A stretch of DNA of 55,933 bases from an uncultured Algimonas sp. (lineage in GTDB: Bacteria; Pseudomonadota; Alphaproteobacteria; Caulobacterales; Maricaulaceae), in NCBI GenBank assembly GCA_937923575.1, contig CALDUL010000096.1:1-55933 (forward strand). Direction: 5' to 3'. A program made the translations under genes and the position numbers. The notes beneath the pieces were generated by a model. The model was given only the letters and a program-made list of their open reading frames with translations. It did no database searches and was not told the DNA's origin. The number at the start of each line of letters is the position of its first letter. Position 1 is the first letter of the stretch. Below are positions 7,755 through 17,248 of this stretch, in pieces.

Positions 7755-7865
7755 ACCGAAGAATTGATCCGGTGGATCAATTCGCGGTTCAGTGGAGCCA
7801 GCGCGCAAGCGCTGTCGTTGGCTCCCATCTCGATTAAATCGACGGACCGCCCTCGCTGGCGGTCC
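7751..7865 (+). other. Structured rtcB-rtcA spacer: four consecutive hairpins
   Basis: Four inverted repeats fill the 132-base spacer. (1) CTGAACCG and GAATTGATCC pair with GGATCAATTC and CGGTTCAG (7751-7792) around GGT, swallowing the rtcB stop codon. (2) GGAGCCA/TGGCTCC encloses AGCGC-GCAA-GCGCT with a GNRA loop (7794-7825). (3) TCGATT-A-AATCGA (about 7830-7842). (4) GGACCGCC/GGCGGTCC with a 6-base loop followed by GTTTC (7844-7865). The last could terminate weakly. The set may control rtcA expression, be an RNA element of the repair system, or be a REP-like repeat. Confidence 0.6.
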
Positions 7866-7886
7866 GTTTCAGTATAGGACAACCTC

Positions 7887-8921
7887 ATGATCACCATTGA
7901 TGCATCCCTGGGCGAAGGCGGCGGGCAGGTTCTACGCACGGCCATTTCGCTATCGTCTATTACCGGCAAAGCCGTAACGCTGGAGGGTATCCGCGGCGGG
8001 CGGTCCAAACCCGGCCTGATGCGCCAACACCTGACCGGCGTGCGCGCGGCCGCGCAGATCACGGGCGCGAAGACGGACGGCGCCGCGCTGAGATCCCAGA
8101 CGCTGGTGTTCGAGCCCGGCCCGATCCAACCCGGCGATTACGAAGTCGCGGTCGGCACGGCCGGCTCGACCGTTCTCGTCGCGCAGACCGTGCTGCCGAT
8201 CCTCGCTTTTGCGGACGCTCCGTCCAGCCTCACCGTCTCTGGCGGGACGCATGTGAAGTGGTCGCCGAGTTTCGATTTCTTCCACCAGAGCTTTCTGCCG
8301 CAAGTCAATGCGATGGGGCTGAGCGCGAGCGCCGAGCTGATCGCGCACGGCTTCTATCCGGCGGGCGGCGGGACGATCCGCGTGGATGTGCAGCCCTGGA
8401 CCGAAACGCGCGGGCTGGAGCTGGTGGACCGCGGCGAGAGCGAGGGCCTGCATGCCGAGGTGCTGCTGGCCCATGTCAAACCCTCGGTCGGTACGCGCGA
8501 GCTGGATATGCTGGAGCGACGGCTGACCTTGGCCTCACAGGACCTGCGCAACGTCGACGCGGCGGGCGGCGGCAATGCGCTGACCGTGGCCGCGCGCTTT
8601 GCCAATATCGACATGCTTTTTACCGGCCTTGGCGAGCGCGGCGTGAAGGCGGAATCTGTCGCGCGCAGCGTGGCCGACCGCGTGCGCCGCTATGTCGGCG
8701 GTACGGCCTGCGCCGAGGAATATCTGGCGGATCAACTTTTGCTGCCCTGCGCGCTCGCCGCCCTGTCCGGGCACAGCTCACGCTTTACCGCGAGCGAGAT
8801 CAGCCTGCACACGCGCACCAATATCGACATTATTCGCGCCTTTCTGCGGGTCGATATCGACCTGCATCAGACCGATCGCACGGTATGGGAGATCACGGTG
8901 AAGCCTTCCAAGGCGGACTAG
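7887..8921 (+). CDS. rtcA: RNA 3'-terminal phosphate cyclase RtcA
   Basis: A 344-residue cyclase converting RNA 3'-phosphates to 2',3'-cyclic phosphates through an AMP intermediate, which produces substrates usable by RtcB. It begins with the family motif GEGGGQVLRTA, has the central HVKWSPSFDF segment and ends with EYLADQLLLP and the catalytic histidine in SLHTRTNID (about residue 308, near the position of His309 in E. coli RtcA). It is separated from rtcB by 132 structured bases and converges on the efflux gene with a one-base gap, so it is the last gene of the repair operon. Confidence 0.95.
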   Translation: MITIDASLGEGGGQVLRTAISLSSITGKAVTLEGIRGGRSKPGLMRQHLTGVRAAAQITGAKTDGAALRSQTLVFEPGPIQPGDYEVAVGTAGSTVLVAQTVLPILAFADAPSSLTVSGGTHVKWSPSFDFFHQSFLPQVNAMGLSASAELIAHGFYPAGGGTIRVDVQPWTETRGLELVDRGESEGLHAEVLLAHVKPSVGTRELDMLERRLTLASQDLRNVDAAGGGNALTVAARFANIDMLFTGLGERGVKAESVARSVADRVRRYVGGTACAEEYLADQLLLPCALAALSGHSSRFTASEISLHTRTNIDIIRAFLRVDIDLHQTDRTVWEITVKPSKAD

Positions 8922-8922
8922 T

Positions 8923-10314
8923 TCATCGAGCAGGCCCGGCGGCCAAATGCGCGTCCGCGACCGCCTGTAGATAGCCCGCTTCGGTCCGTATGCGGTCGGC
9001 GCGGATCGCGTTCACCCGCCGCTGCACGGTCAGCACGTCGAGCAGGATCGCCTCGCCCAGATCATAGCGAATGCTTTCCAGATCAAGCGCGGTCTCGGCG
9101 GCGCGGGCGGCGACGTCCAACGCGGCGAGGCGCTGTTCAAATACATGGGCGCGATCGAAACCCGCGACGAGTTCGCGGTAGGCCTCGCGCGCGCGCGCCT
9201 CATAGCTGGCGAGCTGCGCGTCGACATTGGCCTGCGCGCCGTCGATGCGCGCGACCTCCGCTCCGCCGTCAAACAGCGTTTCGGCGAGGCTCGCGGTGAG
9301 CCGGGCGATATAGCTGTCGATGTCGAAGAGATCGGACAGCGCCAGCCCGCCCGACGCGCCGCCGCTCAGGCTGACGCTCGGCAGGGCGGCGGCTTTCGCG
9401 GCGTCGACATCGGCCACAGACGCCACGAGCGCGAGGCGCGAGGCCTGCACATCATAACGGGACATCACGGCGCGGCTGGCCGTCTCTGCCAACCCCAGAC
9501 CTGAATCCGACACGTTCGGCAGATCATTGGCAACGCGCAGATCCTCATCCGCGAAATCACCAATCAGAGAGGCGAGCGCCCGGCGCGCGTCGCGGACACT
9601 GCCTTCCTGCGCGGCGAGTGACGCGCGGGCGTTTTCATATTCGGCTTCGGACAGGGCGAAGTCGGCGCGCGCGATGGCCCCGCCCTCGAACCGTGCGCGG
9701 CTGACCCGCAGCGTTTCGCCGAGAAATTCGAAATTCTCCCGCGCGAGGGCGAGCTGCAGGTCTGATGCGATCACGTCGATGTAGCTCTGCGCCGTCCGCG
9801 CGAGCACGACGCGCTGCAGCCGGGCGAGCTCGGCGGACTGCACCGCTTGGCGTGCTTCGGCGGAGCGGACGTTCGCGCTGATCCGGCCGAAGACATCCGG
9901 GTCGTAGCCGAAGCTCAGCCCCGCCCCGCCGCTGTCGCTGAAGTCGAAATCCGAGATCAGCGTGGCCGCGCCGGCCGACCCGCTGGCGGACAGGGTCAAT
10001 GACCGGGCCGCGCGCGCCTGTGCGGTCTGAGCTTCGGCAGCCCGCAAGCGCGCACGCCCGCCGATCAGATCGGTATTCGCTGCCAGGGCACGATCGAGAT
10101 AGTCCGACAGCCGCGCGTCCTCGAACAGCGACTGGAACGCATCCGAGCGCACCGGATCGACGGTGAACGGCAGGGTGGACGGCAGCTCGCTCGGCAGCTG
10201 CGTCTCCACCCCAGCAGCGAGCGGCGTCGGGTCGGTCGGATCCGCAAGCGTGGCGCAGGAGGCGAGCAGGCAGGAGGCGAGCAGGCTAGCGGTGAGCGGG
10301 ATAGCGTTATTCAT
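8923..10314 (-). CDS. TolC/NodT-family outer-membrane efflux lipoprotein
   Basis: A 463-residue outer-membrane factor with two repeats of the coiled-coil/beta-barrel OEP domain. The N-terminus is a lipoprotein signal with LLASC (acylated Cys at about residue 20, or the earlier Cys at 15). It would form the trans-envelope channel for the ABC transporter encoded upstream. It is the last gene of a four-gene minus-strand operon, 21 bases after the permease. Substrate cannot be read from the sequence. Confidence 0.88.
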   Translation of the reverse strand: MNNAIPLTASLLASCLLASCATLADPTDPTPLAAGVETQLPSELPSTLPFTVDPVRSDAFQSLFEDARLSDYLDRALAANTDLIGGRARLRAAEAQTAQARAARSLTLSASGSAGAATLISDFDFSDSGGAGLSFGYDPDVFGRISANVRSAEARQAVQSAELARLQRVVLARTAQSYIDVIASDLQLALARENFEFLGETLRVSRARFEGGAIARADFALSEAEYENARASLAAQEGSVRDARRALASLIGDFADEDLRVANDLPNVSDSGLGLAETASRAVMSRYDVQASRLALVASVADVDAAKAAALPSVSLSGGASGGLALSDLFDIDSYIARLTASLAETLFDGGAEVARIDGAQANVDAQLASYEARAREAYRELVAGFDRAHVFEQRLAALDVAARAAETALDLESIRYDLGEAILLDVLTVQRRVNAIRADRIRTEAGYLQAVADAHLAAGPAR

Positions 10315-10335
10315 GGCGCATCATTCGTGGCCCCT

Positions 10336-11571
10336 CTATTCATGTCTGAGCGCTTCCACGGGGTTCAGTCGCGAGGCACGGCGCGCGGGCAGATAGCCGA
10401 AGACGACGCCGATCAGCACGGCCGAGCCGAAAGCGATGAGCGCGGTCGGCACATCGGTCACGGTCTTGAACAGCGCTTCGCCGTTCTGGACGGACGCTTT
10501 TTCCGCGAACTGGCTGGCCCCATAGCCCACCGCCAATCCGATGGCGCCGCCCAGCCCGCAGAGAACGACGGCTTCCACCAGGAATTGTCGCAAGATGTCG
10601 GAGCGGCGCGCGCCAATGCTCATGCGCAAGCCGATCTCGCGCGTGCGCTCGGTGACGCTGACCAGCATGATATTCATTACGCCAACCCCGCCGACGACAA
10701 GCGAGATTACGCCCATGGAGGCGAGCAGCACGGTGAAAATCCGGCCAGATTCGGCGCGGCTCTGCTGCATGGCGGCAAAGTTGCGCGCCGCGAAGTCGGG
10801 GGCGTCGGCGGCCGACAATCCGCGGCGACGCCGCAGGAGATAGTCAATATTGTTCTGCAGATTGGCGACCGCTCCCTGATCGCGCGCGACAACGCGGATA
10901 TTGTCGATCTGGTTGCGTACCAGCCAGTCATTGCCGAACAGCCGGTTGCGCGCCGTGGTGCGCGGAATCAGGATAAAGTCGTTCTCATCCCCGCCCCAGC
11001 TGATCTCTCCCTCTTTTTCGGCGACAAGACCGACGACCTCGAACGGGACCTTGCGGATGGAGATCGTCTGCCCGACCGGATAGCTCTGCCCGAACAGGCG
11101 CGACGCGGCGGCTGAACCTACAACGGCGACCGTGCGCCCGAACTCGAGATCTTCGGGCGTGAGATTGCGCCCGCCCGCCATCTCCATGCCTTCGGTGTAG
11201 AGGTGGTTTTCATCCGCGCCCGTGATGGACGTCGCCCAATCCGCGCCGGGGACCACGGCTGTCTCTTCCCGGCCGAGCGTGCCCGAGACCAGCTCCACAT
11301 CCGGGAGGGCGGCGAGCTCCTTCAAGTCCGCTTCGTCGAAGCGGCGATAGGGGCGGCTCTGCGAGGAACGGCGACCCGTCCAGAGCGGGCGCAGGGAGAC
11401 GGTGCGTGTCGAGAGCTCGTCGAAATTTTCCAGAATGCTCTTCTTCGCACCGTTACCGATGGCGAGCATGGCGAAGACGGAGGCCACGCCGATGATGATG
11501 CCCAGCATGGTCAGCAGCGAGCGCAGCTTTCGCTCCATCAGCGAGCTGAAGGCGAGACGGAGCAGCGTCAT
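10336..11571 (-). CDS. MacB-type ABC transporter permease (FtsX fold)
   Basis: A 411-residue permease with one N-terminal transmembrane helix (about 15-40), a large periplasmic MacB_PCD domain (about 45-245) and three C-terminal helices of the FtsX domain. It corresponds to the membrane half of E. coli MacB, with the ATPase on a separate gene. It overlaps the ATPase gene by 4 bases (ATGA), indicating translational coupling. MacB-type machines do not pump through the membrane but drive substrates from the periplasm through a TolC-like channel (family knowledge). Confidence 0.9.
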   Translation of the reverse strand: MTLLRLAFSSLMERKLRSLLTMLGIIIGVASVFAMLAIGNGAKKSILENFDELSTRTVSLRPLWTGRRSSQSRPYRRFDEADLKELAALPDVELVSGTLGREETAVVPGADWATSITGADENHLYTEGMEMAGGRNLTPEDLEFGRTVAVVGSAAASRLFGQSYPVGQTISIRKVPFEVVGLVAEKEGEISWGGDENDFILIPRTTARNRLFGNDWLVRNQIDNIRVVARDQGAVANLQNNIDYLLRRRRGLSAADAPDFAARNFAAMQQSRAESGRIFTVLLASMGVISLVVGGVGVMNIMLVSVTERTREIGLRMSIGARRSDILRQFLVEAVVLCGLGGAIGLAVGYGASQFAEKASVQNGEALFKTVTDVPTALIAFGSAVLIGVVFGYLPARRASRLNPVEALRHE

Positions 11572-12260
11572 GCCGCGACCGCTTTCTCGTTCATCCGGTC
11601 TTCGAGGATCTGCCCGTCGCGCATAGTGATGATGCGCTGCGCATATTCCGCGACCTCTAGATCATGTGTGATGAGCACGATGGTCAGCCCCTCGCGTCCC
11701 AGCCGGACCAAGAGCTCCATGATGTCGTCCGAGGTCTGACTGTCGAGCGCGCCCGTCGGTTCATCTGCCAGCAGCAGCTTTGGATCGCCCACCAGCGCGC
11801 GCGCGATAGCGACGCGCTGTTGCTGCCCGCCGGAGAGCTGCGTCGGTTTATTGGTCAGCCGGTCGCCGAGCCCGACCGCGCCCAGCACAGCGGCGGCGCG
11901 TTCGTTGGCGTCTGCGGGCTTGGGACGGCGATAGGAGAGCGGCAGGGCGACATTGGCGACGGCCGTCTGACGCGGCATCAGCTGGAAGCTCTGGAAGACG
12001 AAGCCGAGCGTCTCATTCCGGAAGCGCGCGAGCGTCTTCTGACCCAGCCCGGCGATGTTCTGCCCGTTGATCTCGACAGACCCACTATCCGGACTGTCGA
12101 GCCCGCCGAGCATGTTCATCAGCGTCGACTTGCCGGAACCCGACGCGCCGATCACGGCGACAAACTGGCCATCGGGAATATCCAGCGACACGCCGTCCAG
12201 CGCGTGGATCGTCTGTCCGCCCATAGTGTAGGTCTTGCGAAGGTCGGCCGTGCGGATCAT
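11568..12260 (-). CDS. ABC transporter ATPase, MacB/LolD type
   Basis: A 230-residue ATP-binding subunit. Visible motifs: Walker [11 protein letters not shown]-loop region [10 protein letters not shown], signature LSGGQQQR, Walker [10 protein letters not shown] and the switch histidine in ITHD. It powers the adjacent FtsX-type permease; 4-base overlaps on both sides link it to the permease and the adaptor gene, so the three are translated as a unit. Confidence 0.93.
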   Translation of the reverse strand: MIRTADLRKTYTMGGQTIHALDGVSLDIPDGQFVAVIGASGSGKSTLMNMLGGLDSPDSGSVEINGQNIAGLGQKTLARFRNETLGFVFQSFQLMPRQTAVANVALPLSYRRPKPADANERAAAVLGAVGLGDRLTNKPTQLSGGQQQRVAIARALVGDPKLLLADEPTGALDSQTSDDIMELLVRLGREGLTIVLITHDLEVAEYAQRIITMRDGQILEDRMNEKAVAA

Positions 12261-13756
12261 GGGCGCGCGCTACCCGGACGTCTGCCACCGGGACGGCCGC
12301 CGCCCTGGCCCGCGCCGCCTGCCGCGATCCCGGTTACGACGCGGTCACCCTCAGCGAGGCCGTCGACGACTTCGATAAAGCTGCCGTCCGATAGCCCCAG
12401 CCGCACGGTGCGCTGGCTCATCTTGCCACCATTTTCCACCCAGAGATCGACCGGGCGGATGGTGCGCTCGCTCGCGACCAGCTCGGCATAGGCCTGACGC
12501 TCATCCGCGGACAGGAAGCTGTTGACCTGATTGTCCATCAGCTCCGCGAGCTGGGTCCGCATGCGCGCGTGCATCCATGGCATTTCGGGATTGTTTATGA
12601 CGTCGCGCACTTTCTGGGTGGCGACTTCGGCGCGGGACTTGAACTGATCGATACGCGAGTCTGCGAGTCCGATTGCGCGCAGCCGGTCATAGGTGGGTTG
12701 CAGCATGTCAGTCGGCGCGTCGTCTGCGGAGGCGGTCTGAAACTCCGCAATATCGGCCGGCGACGGGCGGAAGCGCTCGGCCGCGACGGGCAGGCGCAGC
12801 ACGCCGTTCTTTGTCTCCGTCGTGATCTGCAGGTTCGCCGTCATGCCCGGAATCAGCATACCGTTCGGGTTCTCCGCCTCGATGACGGCGGTGTAGGACA
12901 CGATGTTGTTCTGCTCGGTCGGCTTGAGGCGCAGCTGCCTGACCACGCCTTCCACCGGATCGTCGGGATAGGCATCGACGGTGAAGCGCGCCGTATCGCC
13001 CGCCTCCAACCCTGCGACGTCGCTCTCCACGACCGAAGCATCCACCGTGATTTCGGACAGATCAGCGGCGATGGCGAAAAGCTCCGGCGCGTTGAAGCTG
13101 GACTGCACCGTCTGGCCGGGATCGATCTTGCGGTCGATGACGACGCCGTCGATGGGCGAGCGGATCGTCGTGCGCGCGAGATCGGCGCGGGCTTCGGAGA
13201 CCTGCGCCAGGAGCTGCCGCTCGGATGCCTGGCTGGCGACGAGCCGGGCTTCGGCCAGCGCCATATCGGCCTTGGCGAGACCCATGTCGCGCTGCGCCTG
13301 TTCGAGTTGGGATTCGGAAATCGCGTCCTGATCGAACAGCCCCTGCTGGCGCGTCATCTGGCGCTTTGCATTGTCGAAGCTGACCTGCGCGCGTTCAATC
13401 GAGGCCTGCTGCACGGCGATCTGTGCGCGGGCATTCTCCAGCTGACCCTGCACCTGTTTCAGCCGGTTCTGCGAGGTGGTCGGGTCGATGATGGCGAGGA
13501 CCTGGTCGACCGACACCATGTCGTTAAAGTCGACCAGAACCTCGAGCACCCGGCCGGAGACTTCGGAACCGACGGTGACTTCGTCCCGCGCGGCGATCTT
13601 TCCGGTCGCGCCGACGACACGGCGGATTTCTCCGCGGTCGGGAGAGATGGTCGAGAGCGCACGTTCCGGCGCGGCGACTTCGGGTTCTCCGCATGCGGAG
13701 AGAAGCAGTACCGCCGCGAGCGCTGTAGGTACGCCGAAAACTCGTCTCTTGATCAT
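12257..13756 (-). CDS. MacA/HlyD-family periplasmic adaptor lipoprotein
   Basis: A 499-residue membrane-fusion protein and the first gene of the efflux operon. The N-terminal signal ends in a lipobox LLSAC (Cys about 22). A lipoyl/barrel-sandwich domain, a long alpha-helical hairpin (rich in Q, A and R, about 105-210) and a beta-barrel with IRSPIDGVV follow. An insert of about 100 residues before the last beta domain is larger than in E. coli MacA. The C-terminal tail is Gly/Arg/Pro-rich. With the downstream ATPase, permease and outer-membrane factor it forms a MacAB-TolC-like pump. Confidence 0.88.
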   Translation of the reverse strand: MIKRRVFGVPTALAAVLLLSACGEPEVAAPERALSTISPDRGEIRRVVGATGKIAARDEVTVGSEVSGRVLEVLVDFNDMVSVDQVLAIIDPTTSQNRLKQVQGQLENARAQIAVQQASIERAQVSFDNAKRQMTRQQGLFDQDAISESQLEQAQRDMGLAKADMALAEARLVASQASERQLLAQVSEARADLARTTIRSPIDGVVIDRKIDPGQTVQSSFNAPELFAIAADLSEITVDASVVESDVAGLEAGDTARFTVDAYPDDPVEGVVRQLRLKPTEQNNIVSYTAVIEAENPNGMLIPGMTANLQITTETKNGVLRLPVAAERFRPSPADIAEFQTASADDAPTDMLQPTYDRLRAIGLADSRIDQFKSRAEVATQKVRDVINNPEMPWMHARMRTQLAELMDNQVNSFLSADERQAYAELVASERTIRPVDLWVENGGKMSQRTVRLGLSDGSFIEVVDGLAEGDRVVTGIAAGGAGQGGGRPGGRRPGSARP

Positions 13757-13879
13757 TCGTCAGCCCGCCTTTGCCTCGTCCGCCTTGGTCTCTCCCGGAG
13801 ATACGGATGACATAACCAGTGGAGGAGGACGAGGTCGGGTTTAAAGTGAATTATTACACAGCCGAACCGAAAAACCGGC

Positions 13880-15370
13880 TCAAACGCTCGCGGTTGCGAA
13901 CCAGTCGGTGAAGGCTGCCCGCTCCGCCTCGCTCATGTGCAGGCCGGTCTTGGTACGCCGCCACATGACATCATCGGCCTGAGTGACGAACTCGCGTTCG
14001 CGCAGATAGATCGCCTCCGCCGCGCAAGGCCCGTGGGCGCCGAACTGCTCTCCGGTGCCGCCTTGCAGAATATGACCGACCTCGGTCCCATAGGCGCGGG
14101 CGAGACGCAGCAGTAGCGGTGGGGGCACGTCGGCATGTGCGTCGGCCAGAGCGCGGTAGAAAGCCTCGAAATCATCGTCCGGCATGTCGCCACCCGGCAG
14201 GGCCGCGTCGCGCGTCCAGGCCTTGCCCATCTCCGGGTAGGTATCGCCCAGCTTTTCCATGACATGTTCGGCGAGCTTTCGAGACGTGGTGATCTTGCCG
14301 CCATAGACCGACAGCAGCGGATGGTCGGGCGCCGGTTCGTCGATCTGCAGGACATAGTCGCGGGTGACGGCGGACGCGTCCTCCGACTTGTCATCATAGA
14401 GCGGGCGCACGCCGCTATAGGTCCAGGCGACATCATCGGGTCCGATGTCGTGTTCGAAATACTCGTTCGCCGCACTGCAGAGATATTCGATCTCTTCCGG
14501 GCTGCATTTCACGGGGCCGTCGCTCGGCTGGTAGGGCACATCGGTCGTGCCGATCAGCGTGTAGTCGCGCTCATAGGGAATGGCGAAGATGACGCGGTCG
14601 TCGGCGTTCTGGAAGATATAGGCGTGGTCGCCCTCGAACAGTTTGGGCAGCACGATATGGCTGCCCTTGACCAGACGCAGGCCCGCTTCGTTCCGGTCCC
14701 TGACGGCCTTGCCCAGCACCTCGTCTACCCAGGGACCGGCGGCGTTGACGACGCCGGTCGCGGTGACGGTGCGGCTTTTACCATTCGTTTTCACGGTGGC
14801 CTCATAGCCCGCATCGCCCGCCGACAGCGTCGTCACCTCGCTGCGGGTCCAGACCTGCGCGCCGCGCGCCTTGGCATCGACAGCGTTGAGCACGACCAGC
14901 CGCGCGTCCTCGACCCAGCAATCGGAATACTCGAACCCCGTCTTGAGCCGGCTCTCCAGCACGCCCGCATGGGGCGCTTCCGTCAGGTCCACCGTCTCGG
15001 TCCCCGGCAGCGCTTCGCGCCCGCCAATGTGGTCATAGAGAAACAGCCCGGCGCGCAGCATCCACTTGGGTCGCATCCCCTGATCGAACGGCAGCACAAA
15101 GCGCATGGGCCAGATGATATGCGGCGCGGCGCGCAGCAGGACTTCGCGTTCCTTCAAGCTCTCGCGTACCAGCCGGAATTCGTAATATTCCAGATAGCGC
15201 AGACCGCCGTGGATCAGCTTGGTGGAGGCGGACGAGGTATGGCTCGCCAGATCGTCGCGCTCGCAGAGCAGCACTGACAGCCCGCGCCCCGCGGCGTCGC
15301 GCGCGACGGCTGTCCCATTGATGCCCCCGCCGATGACGAGGAGGTCGTAGTGTTCGGAAGTATCGGCCAT
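13880..15370 (-). CDS. glpD: Glycerol-3-phosphate dehydrogenase (FAD)
   Basis: A 496-residue respiratory enzyme that oxidises glycerol-3-phosphate to dihydroxyacetone phosphate and passes electrons to quinone at the inner membrane. The N-terminus carries the FAD-binding motif VIGGGINGT, followed by STKLIHGGLRYL, which is diagnostic of GlpD; the C-terminal alpha-helical DAO_C domain is present. No glpF or glpK is next to it. The gene 31 bases downstream, on the same strand, appears unrelated. Confidence 0.93.
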   Translation of the reverse strand: MADTSEHYDLLVIGGGINGTAVARDAAGRGLSVLLCERDDLASHTSSASTKLIHGGLRYLEYYEFRLVRESLKEREVLLRAAPHIIWPMRFVLPFDQGMRPKWMLRAGLFLYDHIGGREALPGTETVDLTEAPHAGVLESRLKTGFEYSDCWVEDARLVVLNAVDAKARGAQVWTRSEVTTLSAGDAGYEATVKTNGKSRTVTATGVVNAAGPWVDEVLGKAVRDRNEAGLRLVKGSHIVLPKLFEGDHAYIFQNADDRVIFAIPYERDYTLIGTTDVPYQPSDGPVKCSPEEIEYLCSAANEYFEHDIGPDDVAWTYSGVRPLYDDKSEDASAVTRDYVLQIDEPAPDHPLLSVYGGKITTSRKLAEHVMEKLGDTYPEMGKAWTRDAALPGGDMPDDDFEAFYRALADAHADVPPPLLLRLARAYGTEVGHILQGGTGEQFGAHGPCAAEAIYLREREFVTQADDVMWRRTKTGLHMSEAERAAFTDWFATASV

Positions 15371-15401
15371 GCACGCTGATTAGCACATGGCCCGCACGCG
15401 A

Positions 15402-15824
15402 CTAGTATTCTTCGCCGCCCTCGGTCTGGAATCGCTCCATCAGCGTGTAGACCAGCCCCGCGGTCGGAAACAGGCGGCGGCGGTCGATGCCGCTGGGCCC
15501 GGTCCAAATGCACTCGGCAAGACTTTCCCCGTCGCGTTCGCGCATGCGGCCGACACTCATCACGGGCCCGCGCGAGCGCAGGCGCACTTCGACGCCCGAG
15601 GTGATCGGGCGTTCGGGCGACGGACGCGGAAAGACATCGACGCTGGCGGCCGGAAAACTGGAAAAGCGCAAGCTGTCCTGACCCTCGAACCAGCAGCAAT
15701 CGACAACGAGGCCGAACTGTCCCGGGCGCACACCTTCGACCGTCATCAGCTGCATCCGATCGCGCAGGGTGACGACATCGCCCACGAGGTAGGCGTCGTT
15801 GGTATGAAGTTTAAATACGGCCAT
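15402..15824 (-). CDS. Tandem DUF2158 (YodC-like) protein
   Basis: About 140 residues from the ATG at 15824, chosen because GGGAAGG precedes it; an in-frame codon at 15902 would add 26 low-complexity residues. Two copies of a small beta-barrel domain resembling DUF2158/YodC are seen: the first with GDVVTLRDRMQLMTVEGV and CCWFEGQD, the second with VRLRSRGPVMSVGRM and CIWTGPSG. The family usually has one copy and no firmly established function. The protein has no signal peptide. The two copies have diverged from each other, so the duplication is not recent. Confidence 0.65.
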   Translation of the reverse strand: MAVFKLHTNDAYLVGDVVTLRDRMQLMTVEGVRPGQFGLVVDCCWFEGQDSLRFSSFPAASVDVFPRPSPERPITSGVEVRLRSRGPVMSVGRMRERDGESLAECIWTGPSGIDRRRLFPTAGLVYTLMERFQTEGGEEY

Positions 15825-16093
15825 GATGACCTTCCCGGCGCTGTCTTGCGTGCCCGCCCCGGGTGGGGACAGCGTCATATCGACTGGCCTGAGTGTGCCC
15901 ATGCCAGAAAACCCCGGTTTTGTCCAAAGCTCTGTTCGCGCAAGGCTTTGTAATCGCCCATTGGTTACGTCGCGTTCAAACTCAAAACAGTTTTAATTGA
16001 AATATTTGAAAGAGTATCGCGGAGCAAACCGCGCCTGTGCAAAAGCTGCACCCTCGACATTCCCCCGAACCGGACGGCTTGGTAGGAGCGCGC

Positions 16094-17248
16094 GTGGCTT
16101 TCCGTTTCATCCACACGGCCGACTGGCAGCTGGGGCGACGCTTCGGGCGGTTCGACGACGCCTTGTCGGGACAGCTTTCCGCCCAACGCACGGAAGTCAT
16201 CACCCGCATCGCGCGTGCAGCCGCCCAGCACGACTGCGCCCATGTGCTGGTCGCGGGCGACGTCTGGGACACGACCACGCCCAGCAATGCCGTGCTCCGG
16301 CAACCGCTCGACGTGATGGGCGAGCACCCGGACGTGACCTGGTGGCTGCTGCCCGGAAATCACGACGCGGACGGGCCGGACGGGCTATGGGACCGCGTCG
16401 AGGCGCGCGCGCCGGACAATGTGCGCGCCCTGCGCGTGGCGGAACCCGTCGAACTCGAACCCGGGGTCCAGCTCCTTCCCGCCCCTTGGGCGCGAATCCA
16501 TCACGGCGAAGACCTGACCCGCTGGATGGAAAGCGCGCAGACGCCGATTGGTGCGATCCGCATTGGCCTCGCCCATGGCTCCATCAAGACCTTCGGCACC
16601 AAGAACGATGGCCAGGCATCCGGCGAAACAGCCGAGATCATCCCACCCGACCGCGCGGCCTCGGCCCGGCTCGACTATCTCGCGCTGGGCGACTGGCACG
16701 CCCGCGCAGGCGTAAATGCGCGCACCCACTATCCCGGCACGCCGGAGCCGGATCGGTTCAAGACGGGCGATCGCGGGCAGGTGCTGCTGGTCGAGATAGA
16801 CGCGTCTGGCTCCGAGCCGCGCGTGACCGATATTCCGACGGCGCAATATCGCTGGCCCGTGATCAGCGCGACGCTGCGCGTGAACGGCCATGACGCGGGC
16901 GCAGATGTCGAGCGCCAAATCGAGGGCAGCGCCGCGCGGCATACGCTGGCGGAGATCCATCTGTCGGGCGAGACGACCGTCGCTGAATGGGCCGCGTTTG
17001 AGGCTTACCTCGCTGACCTCACCGACCGCTGCGCCCATGTCGAAATCCGCGGCGCCTCGTCGGTCGATCTGAAAGTCGTCGCAGAAGACCTGGACGCGCT
17101 CGACGCACAGGGCTCCGTGCGTGGGGCGGCAGAAAACCTGCGTGCCCGGCGCGGGGATATGAGCCTGTCGGAGTCTGAGCGCCAACTCGCGGGCGAGGCG
17201 CTGCGCCTGCTGTTCGGTTTTGCGGCCACCGCTGAGCCGGCCTCATGA
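16094..17248 (+). CDS. Metallophosphoesterase DNA repair nuclease (SbcD/YhaO-like)
   Basis: A 384-residue calcineurin-like phosphoesterase related to SbcD/Mre11. Metal-binding motifs are in order: HTADWQLG (variant of DxH), GDVWD, GNHD and a later GDWHAR. The GTG at 16094 is chosen because AGGAG lies five bases upstream; an ATG at 16037 is in frame but has no site and adds a poorly folded leader. It overlaps the ATPase gene by 4 bases (ATGA). By analogy with SbcCD the pair would process DNA ends or hairpins; substrate is inferred. Confidence 0.85.
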   Translation: MAFRFIHTADWQLGRRFGRFDDALSGQLSAQRTEVITRIARAAAQHDCAHVLVAGDVWDTTTPSNAVLRQPLDVMGEHPDVTWWLLPGNHDADGPDGLWDRVEARAPDNVRALRVAEPVELEPGVQLLPAPWARIHHGEDLTRWMESAQTPIGAIRIGLAHGSIKTFGTKNDGQASGETAEIIPPDRAASARLDYLALGDWHARAGVNARTHYPGTPEPDRFKTGDRGQVLLVEIDASGSEPRVTDIPTAQYRWPVISATLRVNGHDAGADVERQIEGSAARHTLAEIHLSGETTVAEWAAFEAYLADLTDRCAHVEIRGASSVDLKVVAEDLDALDAQGSVRGAAENLRARRGDMSLSESERQLAGEALRLLFGFAATAEPAS

